Shown: positions 1 to 7,874 of the stretch, piece by piece | Numbering within the stretch: position 1 is the stretch's first letter | Layout: each line of letters opens with the position of its first letter | From: Phycisphaerae bacterium | Lineage (GTDB): Bacteria; Planctomycetota; Phycisphaerae; UBA1845 | NCBI GenBank assembly: GCA_021604825.1 | Contig: BQJS01000025.1 | Span: 1 to 34,813, forward strand | Reading direction: 5' to 3' | DNA length: 34,813 bases | Position numbers and translations under genes: made by a program | Notes under the pieces: generated by a model | What the model saw: only the letters and a program-made list of their open reading frames with translations | Told to the model about the DNA's origin: nothing | Database searches by the model: none

Positions 1-842
1 CCTGGTGTTTGGAGGGTTAGGCCGACTCCGTTCCAAGACCCGGAAAGTTGACCATCGTCCAGCTCAAATAGCGGAGTCGAAGAGTCAGCGGCAGGATCTG
101 CAAACGTAGCCACCGTAAAGGGTGTAATGGGCCCTGCCTGGGCTTGTCCCGCGAATGCCAGCATGCCGCCAGCAACGACCAGCATTTTCAAAGCGCTGCG
201 AGTGCCCGAGCGCTTGCGTCGCCGCATTACCAATCCGGCAGCACAGGCAAGCAAGGTTAGACTTGCGGGCTCTGGAATCGGAATAGCCGTCGTTGAAGAA
301 GTGAACGCCGCCGTAGCGGAAAAACTATCATTGGGGCCAGTCCCAACCTGATTGGCAAAGGCAAAGCTGAACGCCTCTTCTTCATCGATGGAGGCCATGT
401 TGAATCCGGCAACGATGACCGGACCCGACATGGAAATCGAATCGGTATCGACAGCTAGGAATTCAGCAGAACCAAACCCGATGACTTCAAGCGAAGCGAT
501 CTCGAAACTAATCGTCAGGAGCGGGTCTGAATTCGAATCGAAGAAATCGATCGTTCCGCCATCGCTGTCTCCACCAAGCGCAACATCCATCGATGACATC
601 GTAAAGGTGACGTCGGTAAAATCGCCGGCGACCGTTTCGAGGGTCAGCCCGGTACCCGACCAGCCGCCATCAAGCGTCGTCGTCGTTCCGTCATAAGTAA
701 ACAGCGGTGTACCCGAACCCAATGTTGGGTCGGCGAATGTTGCAACAGTAAATGTCGTTGCGTTTGCTTGCTGCGTGCCAATGAAGCACGCAAGCACCCC
801 CATGAACGTTGCCGTTCGCGCAAATCTCGCGCCTTTGGTCAT
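1..842 (-). CDS. Tandemly duplicated PEP-CTERM surface protein, partial (runs off left edge)
   Basis: The minus frame is open from an ATG at 842 to base 1 (280 codons, no stop), so the C-terminus lies outside the window. A purine-rich RBS (GGGAGGGAGAT) precedes the ATG. Residues 1-28 look like a signal peptide ending AxA (QANA). Residues 29-185 are a Ser/Thr/Asp/Gly-rich exported domain. Residues 190-192 are the PEP motif, followed by a hydrophobic stretch and RRRKR (207-211), the hallmark of PEP-CTERM/exosortase sorting. The frame then continues: residues 206-236 resemble a new signal peptide (Arg-rich start, hydrophobic core, AQA), and from about 240 the mature domain begins again (FTVATFADP at 31-39 and at 242-250; STPLFE-like and GLTL(E/Q)T also repeat). 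The period is 211 residues. In PEP-CTERM proteins the tail is normally C-terminal, so an internal copy is odd. Possible internal ATG starts lie at 227 and 185. The function of the exported domain is unknown. Confidence 0.82.
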   Translation of the reverse strand, partial: MTKGARFARTATFMGVLACFIGTQQANATTFTVATFADPTLGSGTPLFTYDGTTTTLDGGWSGTGLTLETVAGDFTDVTFTMSSMDVALGGDSDGGTIDFFDSNSDPLLTISFEIASLEVIGFGSAEFLAVDTDSISMSGPVIVAGFNMASIDEEEAFSFAFANQVGTGPNDSFSATAAFTSSTTAIPIPEPASLTLLACAAGLVMRRRKRSGTRSALKMLVVAGGMLAFAGQAQAGPITPFTVATFADPAADSSTPLFELDDGQLSGSWNGVGLTLQTP

Positions 843-1326
843 CTCATCTCCCTCCCAAGAGATACGCGCAGCGCAAAGCGCTACACACTTATTGATGATC
901 TATTCAAATTGTCTTGGGAATTCGTCGATGCCCGAATGCGCCCAGTTCGTTGGACGTTCAAGCCGCAGGCAACTTCGAATACATTCAACAAACTGAATGC
1001 CTGCGAAACACCGACTCCTCAGCGGCTAGACCGAATGCTTTCGGTTCAAACCACCTCTCTCCGAGGATTCCCTCCCGTTAATTCTCTCTATCGCTACGAT
1101 AACGGCCCCGAGATCCCATTTCAAGTGATTCTCACAGGCAAGAAGTATATTCTGTGTTACCGCCAAGTGGTACTTGATATCATGGGCTCGCCACCACACC
1201 CCTGATTTGGGGGTCGTGAGGCCTGATTTTGCACCACAACCCTCGTCATCGCCATCAAGCGATCCGCAGGACCGATTCCCATGGCCGTGAAGTGCGAAAC
1301 CAAAGCGCACAATAAATGATATGCGT
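843..1326. other. Intergenic region upstream of the PEP-CTERM gene
   Basis: About 480 bp lie between two minus-strand genes. The overlapping ORFs here on both strands have unconvincing composition and no recognisable domain. The promoter of the PEP-CTERM gene should lie just right of 843, but I cannot identify clear -35/-10 boxes. A short CCCC-TGATTT-GGGG stem near 1197-1213 has no T-run and is not a convincing terminator. Confidence 0.5.
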
Positions 1327-1689
1327 TTATCGGACCGATTCGCCGAAGACTTGATCGAGGATCGCCAGCTTGCAGGTGTTGCAATCGTCAAGGGTCGTGC
1401 CGCCCAGCAAAGCATCAATCGCGCAGCTTCGAAGGGCGGTCGCTTCTTCCTCAGATTTGGTGACGCCATTGGATTGATCGATGCGGGCTGCCAGGATGCT
1501 CGAAAGTATTTCATCCTCCGTCATCACCGCATCGCAGTTTTCGTGAACATCAAGCGAAATGATTTCCGGATCAGGCAAGATGCGAACACCGGAGAGCAAC
1601 TCATCCAGGCTCGTACCGCAACCGTTCGTCATAGTGCATGCTGCCATAACGAACGAAATCGTTGATCTTCGACTAACCTTAAGGTGCAT
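1327..1689 (-). CDS. Small Cys-containing predicted exported protein, unknown function
   Basis: This is a 120-residue ORF with an ATG at 1689; no family is recognised. The N-terminus has basic residues (KVSRR) and then a short hydrophobic/small-residue run before NGCG at about 23-26, which could be a weak secretion signal or an atypical lipobox. The rest is acidic and helical, with paired cysteines near the C-terminus (DDCNTCKLAILDQVF). The acidic, ordered composition reads more like real protein than the opposite-frame ORFs over the same DNA, which is why I prefer this strand. An alternative start is the internal ATG at codon 15. It lies upstream of nothing obviously related and shares its strand with the CPBP protease gene. 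The coding call is moderately sure; the function is unknown. Confidence 0.5.
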   Translation of the reverse strand: MHLKVSRRSTISFVMAACTMTNGCGTSLDELLSGVRILPDPEIISLDVHENCDAVMTEDEILSSILAARIDQSNGVTKSEEEATALRSCAIDALLGGTTLDDCNTCKLAILDQVFGESVR

Positions 1690-1788
1690 GGCGAATACTC
1701 GAAAACAGAATGGACTCTATCCTTTCGACCCATAAAACATCGGCGCAGTTGCGTCGTATGCGTGAGTCGCCAGGTTGCGACTGCTGAA

Positions 1789-2667
1789 TTACGAGTGATC
1801 CGCGACTTGGCTTGCCTTTTGTTTCCTTTTCATGCGAATGGTCATAGTGGTCGCGACGGCGATCGTGGCAACGCGAAGTACATTTTCTATGACCCCTCCG
1901 CCGCCTGCGCCGCCAGACGCCCCCATGAGCAGCCAGCCAAGGTTCATTCCGGCGTGCAGACCGATCGGAACCCAAAGCGATTTCCAATGAAGCAGGAGCC
2001 AAGAATACCACACTCCCCCTATAAACGTAGCAACAAATGCCGGCCAGGATTGAAGAGCTTCGGATGTCCAGGGAACGTGAATCGAACCGAAGAAGATGCT
2101 CGACAAGATCACGTTGATCCAGAAAGAACGCCCGTTCCAGCCAATCGCACCAGCAACGCAAGCCACAAGCAACCCACGAAAGATCAACTCTTCACCAATC
2201 GGCGCGCGAATAACGGCCGATGAAAACGGTGGCCAAATCATCGCGATATCGAATTCGATTCCGCTTCGCGCCAGTCCAACAACCAAGCCGCCAAGCACCA
2301 TCGGAGCTACCGAGATCGCAACAACTTTCGCAACTCTGGTAGCACTGCTGCCAAGACAGAGGAGTGTACGCCATGGGGTGTGCAGCAATCTCGTGGCAAT
2401 CGCAGTGCCCGCAAATACGAAAACAACGTAGATCAGCAGGCTGTCGTAGTTCCGCAGACTGTCGGGTACACCGCGCTCAGCCATCCAGCGATGGATCCCC
2501 TTGTACGCATCCCATTGGCCACGAAATCGGGTGGAAACAATTGCGCCGACACCAAGCAGCCAACAGGCGACAACTGTTACCGAGCATACCGCAGACGAAT
2601 ACGGCTTGGATGAATCGCAGTCATTACCGACTTTCGGGCAGGATGATTCCGCGTCACTCTTTGTCAC
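1789..2667 (-). CDS. CPBP family intramembrane metalloprotease
   Basis: This 292-residue integral membrane protein has the CPBP (CAAX protease/bacteriocin-processing, Abi) motifs: GEELIFRG at about 158-165 (paired Glu plus Arg), FFGSIHVPW with His197, and a third motif HAGMN with His238. In this family the two Glu and two His residues form the intramembrane metalloprotease site. Hydrophobic segments occur around 27-45, 75-95, 112-132, 150-175, 183-200, 208-226 and 232-250. A glycine-rich tail (about 250-257) and a basic C-terminus follow. The chosen start is GTG at 2667, with no good Shine-Dalgarno sequence, so the exact N-terminus is uncertain. The physiological substrate cannot be inferred from the neighbours: a tRNA lies just upstream and an unknown small protein downstream. 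Confidence 0.88.
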   Translation of the reverse strand: MTKSDAESSCPKVGNDCDSSKPYSSAVCSVTVVACWLLGVGAIVSTRFRGQWDAYKGIHRWMAERGVPDSLRNYDSLLIYVVFVFAGTAIATRLLHTPWRTLLCLGSSATRVAKVVAISVAPMVLGGLVVGLARSGIEFDIAMIWPPFSSAVIRAPIGEELIFRGLLVACVAGAIGWNGRSFWINVILSSIFFGSIHVPWTSEALQSWPAFVATFIGGVWYSWLLLHWKSLWVPIGLHAGMNLGWLLMGASGGAGGGGVIENVLRVATIAVATTMTIRMKRKQKASQVADHS

Positions 2668-2698
2668 TGTTGGGAATCAATCGGCCAAGAAAATGAAA

Positions 2699-2785
<87 letters not shown>

Positions 2786-2884
2786 TGCGCAAATTGCGCC
2801 TGTTGCGAGGCGACATTATGGCGATCGGCGGCGATATCGTAAAGCCTGCCGCTCTCAATGATTCTGGTGGCTGACGTCCGTTCG

Positions 2885-3394
2885 TCACGACGGAAGGGGT
2901 GAATCGTCGTCGAGGTAGGCTTTAATGGGCAACTCGAAGACAACTTCGTCACGAACACGGATGCCTTCGTGGCCAACCTTGGGGATTTCGGGCTTGGCTT
3001 TTCGGGCTTGGTCGACCACGCCGAGGTTGACGGCGGTCATGCGGAATCCGAGCTTTTGATAGAAGGCCAATGCTTTGATGTTATCGTTGGTGGTCGTCAG
3101 CCAGATGCGGTCGATGTTGCGGTTGCGGGCGTCTTCGATGGCCAGCAGCATCAGGGCGGACCCGATCCGTTCGCCTTCGAGCATGCTGTTGAGCGTGAGC
3201 ACTTCGAGGGCGTCGCCCTGGTAGGCCATCGTCAGCAAGCCGGCGATCTGCCCGTCACGCCATTCGATGAAGCCCTCGTGTTCGTGGGGGAAGTAGGCTT
3301 TGCCCTGGCTCATGACCTTCTTGCTTCGCCAGTGCTTCTCGATGAAGTCGGCGATGGCTTGGCGGTCTTCGTCTTGGATTGGTCGGCGCGACAT
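2885..3394 (-). CDS. GNAT family N-acetyltransferase
   Basis: This 169-residue protein has a GNAT fold layout. The beta strands around 40-75 carry GQIAGLLTMAYQGDALEVLTL. The acetyl-CoA binding loop follows (motif A, ERIGSALMLLAIEDAR, about 75-92; a divergent R/Q-x-x-G-x-G/A). Motif B is NDNIKALAFYQKLGFRMT (about 103-120). Family members transfer an acetyl group from acetyl-CoA to an amine of a small molecule, peptide or protein; the substrate cannot be predicted. The ATG at 3394 has only a weak RBS. It is a single-gene unit between tRNA-Ser and a divergently transcribed PIG-L deacetylase, with about 180 bp of shared upstream DNA. Confidence 0.85.
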   Translation of the reverse strand: MSRRPIQDEDRQAIADFIEKHWRSKKVMSQGKAYFPHEHEGFIEWRDGQIAGLLTMAYQGDALEVLTLNSMLEGERIGSALMLLAIEDARNRNIDRIWLTTTNDNIKALAFYQKLGFRMTAVNLGVVDQARKAKPEIPKVGHEGIRVRDEVVFELPIKAYLDDDSPLPS

Positions 3395-3573
3395 AGCAGT
3401 ATATTAAACCCGATTTGCGAGAATTGACCAGAAACCCGGTGGGCAGATCCCGATTTGAATGCTGAAATCGCGGTGGAAACCCGCAACTTGTCGGCCAAGC
3501 GGTCGGTTTCTATGATGCCACGCCGCCCGCGCTGGGCACTTGAAAACCGCAGCCGACCTAAGGAACTTCCCCC

Positions 3574-4335
3574 ATGAGCGATTCGCTGGACATCATCTTC
3601 ACCGCGCCGCACCCGGACGATTTGGAAATTGGCATGGGCGGGACCATCGCCAAGTGCGTCAATGACGGATACCGCGTGGGGATGATCCACATGACCACCG
3701 GCGAACCGACACCACGTGGCACGCTTGAATCGCGCAAAGCTGAAACGCATGCAGCTGCCGAAGTGCTTGGGGTGGCCGTCTGCGAAACGCTCGACATGCC
3801 CAACCGCATTCTGATGGATAGTCCGGAAAACCGTTTCAAATTGGCGACGGTCTTGCGGCGGTACAAACCGCGCGTGCTTGTGGGGATGGCTGGTCGCACC
3901 GTTTCGGCGTCGCCGGATCATTATCAAGCCCAGCTCATCACCGAAGCCGCCCGTTTCTATTCGCAACTCACCAAGTGGGACGAGCGCTTCGACGGGACCG
4001 CACCGCACCGCATGGATCACCTGATGTATCGCGTCGTTCCAATCTCCGCAGAACCGCCGGCATTTCCGAGCAAGATCGTGGTTGATATCAGCGAAACGCT
4101 GGAAACCAAGATCGAAGCAATCAAATGCTACAAATCTCAATTCGACGAAAAGCGTGTCGTCGGTGTCGAACATTACGTGCGCAGTTATGCCGGAGTGGAA
4201 GGAGCATCGATCGGCGTGAAGTACGGCGAATCATACTATTTGCCACGCCCGCTGGGTGTTTCAGATCCGATCGCGGCATTGGGCGATTGGCAGGTTCCGC
4301 CGCCATTTGACCCCAAGAATCCGCCCCGCCAGTAG
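3574..4335 (+). CDS. PIG-L family zinc-dependent deacetylase (BshB/LmbE-like)
   Basis: This 253-residue protein begins with the family signature APHPDDLEIG (residues 11-20), in which the His-Pro-Asp-Asp residues bind zinc and provide the catalytic base. SPDHYQAQ, at about 113-120, fits the third metal-ligand motif. PIG-L enzymes remove acetyl groups from GlcNAc-type sugars, as in bacillithiol, mycothiol or GPI precursors. The length and the early TPRGTLESRKAETHAAAEVLG segment resemble the BshB1 group, so a bacillithiol-related role is possible, but no other thiol-synthesis gene is nearby. The ATG at 3574 is preceded by AAGGAA at a sensible distance. The C-terminus is Pro-rich (PPPFDPKNPP). 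It is followed after about 105 bp by a co-oriented unknown gene. Confidence 0.88.
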   Translation: MSDSLDIIFTAPHPDDLEIGMGGTIAKCVNDGYRVGMIHMTTGEPTPRGTLESRKAETHAAAEVLGVAVCETLDMPNRILMDSPENRFKLATVLRRYKPRVLVGMAGRTVSASPDHYQAQLITEAARFYSQLTKWDERFDGTAPHRMDHLMYRVVPISAEPPAFPSKIVVDISETLETKIEAIKCYKSQFDEKRVVGVEHYVRSYAGVEGASIGVKYGESYYLPRPLGVSDPIAALGDWQVPPPFDPKNPPRQ

Positions 4336-4440
4336 CGCCAACGCCCACAAGCGCAGATGCTGCGCAACAGTCGCCTCAATTTGCGCTTCCGATAGACCGA
4401 TAATACGGGGATACATCAATCTTTGTCGGAGGCGTCCCAA

Positions 4441-5073
4441 GTGAACGTTTACATCGATGACGTAGAAGCCAACATCGCGACCAACGCTGAGCAATTGCTC
4501 GACGACGTTTTGCAAGCTGCCCGCGAACAGGTGGACGAAGCCGGCCGAATGATTGTCGGACTCGTGTGCGACGGCATCGATGTGCCCGACGCCGAGTTGG
4601 CTGCAACGCTGCAGAAACCGCAGTCGGAATTTCAACGCGTCGATCTGCATTCGGCTGACCCGGTTGCGCTGGTGCGCGAAGCGCTTGACCAAGCCGAACA
4701 ACTTTTGAACGAGACAGCCCGCAGCGCCAAGGGGATCGTCGAGCAGCTGACTTGCGGAAACACTGCCGACGCGATGCCGATTCTTTCGTCGTGCTGCCAA
4801 GCGTGGCTGGAGATTCATGGCGGTGTTTCAAATGCAATGAATGCTTTGAAGATCAATCCGGAATCGGTTGAGGTAAATGGCAAGCCTATTGTGGAAGTGC
4901 TTGGTGAACCGATCCGCGTCTTGAACGACATCAAAGAAGCTGTGACAGCCCGCGACTTTGTGCTGCTCTCCGATATTCTTAGCTACGAGTTTGAGGAAGC
5001 GGCGGAAGGTTGGCGCGGGATCATCAATGCTGTTCGTCAGATGGCTGGTGGTGTCGAAGGCGATGCCAAGTAA
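4441..5073 (+). CDS. Predicted helical protein of unknown function
   Basis: The protein is 210 residues long if it starts at GTG 4441. I choose that start because GGAGG (4428-4432) lies 8 bases upstream; an in-frame TTG at 4423 would leave the RBS inside the gene. The protein is acidic, largely helical and lacks a signal peptide or membrane segment. Heptad-like stretches occur around 10-35 (AEQLLDDVLQAAREQ) and 80-105 (VREALDQAEQLLNETARSAK), suggesting a coiled-coil or helical-bundle fold. A Cys pair lies near 125 (SSCCQAW). I do not recognise a family. It ends 46 bp before the convergent FadF-like gene, with a stem-loop between them. Its tandem position behind the PIG-L gene may be only incidental. 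Confidence 0.72.
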   Translation: MNVYIDDVEANIATNAEQLLDDVLQAAREQVDEAGRMIVGLVCDGIDVPDAELAATLQKPQSEFQRVDLHSADPVALVREALDQAEQLLNETARSAKGIVEQLTCGNTADAMPILSSCCQAWLEIHGGVSNAMNALKINPESVEVNGKPIVEVLGEPIRVLNDIKEAVTARDFVLLSDILSYEFEEAAEGWRGIINAVRQMAGGVEGDAK

Positions 5074-5084
5074 ACTCGTCAGTC

Positions 5085-5104
5085 CCCCACCCTGAAGGGC
5101 GGGG
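5085..5104. terminator. Stem-loop between convergent genes
   Basis: A 9-bp GC-rich stem with one mismatch (CCCCACCCT / AGGGCGGGG) and a GA loop lies in the 46-bp gap between two converging genes. The position suits a bidirectional terminator. There is no strong T-run on either side, so intrinsic termination is not certain. Confidence 0.4.
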
Positions 5105-5119
5105 CACCCGAATTCGGCC

Positions 5120-7159
5120 TCACGCTTTATTTTCAGTGTTTTCTGCTGATCCTACCGATTCTAACAGCAGTTCTGCTATGTCTTGCTGGCTTACCTTTTC
5201 GTTGTCCTGAGCGGCTAATCCGTCGGTTAACATCCGCATGCAGAATGGGCAGGCGCTGGCGATTGCGTCGGCACCGGTTTCGGTGAGTTGGCGGGTGCGG
5301 GCTACGTTGACGCGCTCGGTGCCTTCCTCTTCCTCTTTGAAGAACTGGGCGCCACCTGCGCCGCAACACATGCCACGATCGCGTGTTTCTTTTGGCTCCA
5401 ACACCGTTAGTCCTGGGATGCTTTTTAGCACTTCGCGCGGGGCGTCGTAAATTTCGTTGTAGCGTCCGAGGTAACACGAGTCGTGGTAGACGACGTTTGA
5501 GTCGATCGCTTTTGTTGGTTTAAGTAAGCCGTCGCGAATCAACTTTGCGAGCAGGTCCGTGTGGTGAACGACTTCGTAGTGACCGTCGAAATCCGGGTAC
5601 TCATTCTTGAACGAATTGAAACAGTGCGGGCAGATCGCGATGATCTTGCGCACGTTGTGGGCGGTTAGCACTTCGACGTTGGACTGCGCGAGAATTTGAA
5701 ACAGAAACTCGTTGCCCGCGCGACGGGCTGGATCGCCCGTGCAGGATTCTTCACCGCCCAAGACAGCGTAATCCACGCCGGCATGGGTGAGCAGTTGAGC
5801 GACGGCGCGGGCTGTTTTACGGGCTTTTTCGTCAAACGCTGGTCCGCAGCCAACCCATAGCAGCCATTCGGCTCCGGGATTGTCGTCGAGTCGCGGCACT
5901 TCCAAACCTTCCATCCATTCGGTGCGTTGCTGTGCGGGAAGACCCCACGGGTTGCCGCTGTTTTCGAGACCACGAAAAGCGGTGGCAAGGTCTTGCGGGA
6001 ACTCGCCTTTTTCTTGAACGAGGTAGCGGCGCAGATCGACGAACTTGTCGACGTAGCTGATCATCACCGGGCATTCCTGTTCGCACGCGCGGCAAGTGGT
6101 GCATGCCCATAGTACATCGGGATTGATGACTGGTCCGACGAGGTCGATCGGTTCGTGTTCGCTCTTGTCTTTGGTCAGGAATTCTGTTTGCCGCTCGTAG
6201 AGGTTGTTGCGCAGATCGACGGTGAACTGTTTGGGCGAGAGTATTTTGCCGGTGTTAGCCGCAGGGCAGAAATCGGTACAGCGCCCACATTCGGTGCAGG
6301 TGTATAAGTCGAGCGCCGCCTTCCAACCGAGTTGATCGATGCGGGCGACACCGAGGGTTTCTTCGCGCTCGACTTTGCCTTCGAGGTCTTCGATCGGCGC
6401 AAGCCTTCCGGGCGGATCGATATCGCGGAGGTAGACATTGGGAATGGCAGTAATGATGTGAAAGTGCTTGGAATAGGGCAGAATATTCAAGAATACAAGC
6501 ACGAGCACCGCATGCGTCCAGAATCCGGCGTGGCGAATGACGTTGAGGATTCCGTCGGAAAAACCCATCGGCGATAGGACTGACGCGACAACTGAACCGG
6601 CTGGTTCCCAGATGTTGAAGTGCGCTGCAGATTGAGATTCGGCGGTCGAACTGTGCCGCAAGATGTCGGCTGCATCGTAAAGGATGTCAGACACCATCAT
6701 TGTGAGGATGATGGCGAGGATGACCAATGCCTCGGTACTCATGGTCATGCGTCCGAGTTTCTTGATGACGCGGTAGTACACGAACACGAGGGTGCCAAGA
6801 ATCACCAAGACGGCAAAGACATCTTTGAGCAGTGAATAGACGTTACCTAACGGTTGGCCCACGCCGAGGAACCAGAGGTTAAACTGCGAATCGAATCCGC
6901 GCCCCCAGAGAATCAACGATCGCAGCAAAAGGACACAAAACCCCGAAAAAATCAGCATGTGCGCCGCGCCGGCCAACGGGTAGCGACGCATTTTCTCCTG
7001 AGCGAACGCGTATCGAAACGTGCCAGCCAACCGCTTGCCGACCTGGTCGAAACGATTGGGACCACCGCCGACAGTCATCAGCCGCCAGCGACGGGAAGCG
7101 GACCACGCGAAAATTCCAAACCCAAGCAGCAATACGAGCGACATGATCCAAGGATTCAA
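5120..7159 (-). CDS. Membrane-bound Fe-S oxidoreductase, FadF/HdrD-like (CCG domains)
   Basis: This 679-residue protein has three parts. Residues 1-230 hold about five membrane helices (near 5-20, 65-85, 110-130, 143-163 and 210-228), in a position comparable to the quinone/haem-binding subunit of HdrE/NarI-type proteins. Two 4Fe-4S motifs follow: Cys288/291/294/298 and Cys353/356/359/363. The C-terminal half carries two CCG (HdrB/HdrD-type) domains, with the elements GCGPAFDEKA, CPHCFNSFK, HDSCYLGRYNEIYD and RGMCCGAGGAQFF. This matches the fused FadF-like family, which is thought to pass electrons between acyl-CoA dehydrogenase/ETF and the quinone pool. No etf or acyl-CoA dehydrogenase gene is in the window, so the donor is inferred. 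The ATG at 7159 immediately precedes a membrane helix. It stands alone, convergent with the gene on its left. Confidence 0.87.
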   Translation of the reverse strand: MNPWIMSLVLLLGFGIFAWSASRRWRLMTVGGGPNRFDQVGKRLAGTFRYAFAQEKMRRYPLAGAAHMLIFSGFCVLLLRSLILWGRGFDSQFNLWFLGVGQPLGNVYSLLKDVFAVLVILGTLVFVYYRVIKKLGRMTMSTEALVILAIILTMMVSDILYDAADILRHSSTAESQSAAHFNIWEPAGSVVASVLSPMGFSDGILNVIRHAGFWTHAVLVLVFLNILPYSKHFHIITAIPNVYLRDIDPPGRLAPIEDLEGKVEREETLGVARIDQLGWKAALDLYTCTECGRCTDFCPAANTGKILSPKQFTVDLRNNLYERQTEFLTKDKSEHEPIDLVGPVINPDVLWACTTCRACEQECPVMISYVDKFVDLRRYLVQEKGEFPQDLATAFRGLENSGNPWGLPAQQRTEWMEGLEVPRLDDNPGAEWLLWVGCGPAFDEKARKTARAVAQLLTHAGVDYAVLGGEESCTGDPARRAGNEFLFQILAQSNVEVLTAHNVRKIIAICPHCFNSFKNEYPDFDGHYEVVHHTDLLAKLIRDGLLKPTKAIDSNVVYHDSCYLGRYNEIYDAPREVLKSIPGLTVLEPKETRDRGMCCGAGGAQFFKEEEEGTERVNVARTRQLTETGADAIASACPFCMRMLTDGLAAQDNEKVSQQDIAELLLESVGSAENTENKA

Positions 7160-7666
7160 GGGTGTGGGCCTCCGGCTAACGTGGGTCGAATGTTTGGCAG
7201 TGCGCGGAGCGGTTTGGGTAACAGCTGGACAGGGGACACCCGCGCCATGCCGTGGTCATGATAACGCAACTCGTACGCGATGTGCAGACGGGGGGTTGAT
7301 CGCCAACGGCAAGTGAAGCGCTTGGGCAGACCGTGGGGATATTGTCGAGGCGTTGCGGGCTAGAGGCCGGTGCCGGTCGCTGAGAATAGACCGCCAAAGA
7401 ATGCCGCGAGAATTGCCAACAAGATTGCGAATATCGTCATGGCTTTCAGATGCTCCATTGCAAGGGTTGGGGACAGAAATCAAATCGGCCAACCGGCACG
7501 AATTTCTACCGCAATTTTCTCAGCGAACGGCGATTTCGACTCGGGAATATCGCTGCGAGATACCCATCAAAGTGGGCGGGTTGGTTCTCTTGACGATTTC
7601 GAGGTGGTTGGATAGGGTTTCACATCCTTCAGGCGGGGCTGTTTTGTTCGCTGGAAGTGCTATTTC
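7160..7666. other. Intergenic region between the Fe-S oxidoreductase and tRNA-Glu
   Basis: About 500 bp with several short overlapping ORFs of poor composition. The only coding candidate I support is the 32-codon minus-strand ORF at 7360-7458. The promoter of the minus-strand oxidoreductase gene should lie just right of 7159; no clear boxes are seen. Confidence 0.5.
7360..7458 (-). CDS. Putative 32-residue single-span membrane peptide
   Basis: On the minus strand, ATG (7458-7456) to TAG (7362-7360) encodes 32 residues. A short charged head (MEHLKAM) is followed by a strongly hydrophobic helix (TIFAILLAILAAFFGGLFS) and a small polar tail (ATGTGL). This layout is typical of real small membrane proteins. 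No clear Shine-Dalgarno sequence precedes the ATG, and a second in-frame ATG lies at codon 7. It could sit on a transcript leading into the oxidoreductase gene 200 bp further on, but that is only a guess. Chance occurrence is possible at this length. Confidence 0.35.
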   Translation of the reverse strand: MEHLKAMTIFAILLAILAAFFGGLFSATGTGL

Positions 7667-7739
7667 GGCCCCTTCGTCTAGAGGCCTAGGACACCGGCTT
7701 TTCATGCCGGCAACACGGGTTCGACTCCCGTAGGGGTCA
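7667..7739 (+). tRNA. tRNA-Glu (anticodon UUC)
   Basis: Acceptor GGCCCCT (7667-7673) pairs with AGGGGTC (7732-7738, one G-U), followed by discriminator A at 7739. The anticodon stem CCGGC/GCCGG (7694-7698 / 7706-7710) closes loop TTTTCAT, with anticodon TTC at 7701-7703. The T-arm ACGGG-TTCGACT-CCCGT is intact. CCA is not encoded. Confidence 0.95.
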
Positions 7740-7768
7740 TTTCATTCACTTTTCAGGCACGCCTCTCA

Positions 7769-7795
7769 GACGCCCCGAGGCGGCGCCGGGGTGTC
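7769..7795 (+). terminator. Hairpin downstream of tRNA-Glu
   Basis: The 9-bp stem GACGCCCCG / CGGGGTGTC (one G-U pair) has a 9-base loop and lies 30 bp after the tRNA and about 80 bp before polX. It probably ends tRNA transcripts, but the downstream sequence is not T-rich, so intrinsic termination is unproven. Confidence 0.45.
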
Positions 7796-7874
7796 GGTTC
7801 AATTGGGCTTTGCCCTTGGGCGGCCAGTTTTTTTCGTCTTACCCCGCCAATTTCGATTGCGAGGAGTTGTCCCG

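Noticed and set aside
768..1205. 145-codon ORF on the plus strand
   Set aside because: Overlaps the PEP-CTERM signal peptide region and an intergenic stretch; no RBS, no domain, biased composition.
3310..4173. 287-codon ORF on the minus strand
   Set aside because: It lies opposite the PIG-L deacetylase gene, which has a clear HPDD signature and RBS, and it shows no recognisable domain.
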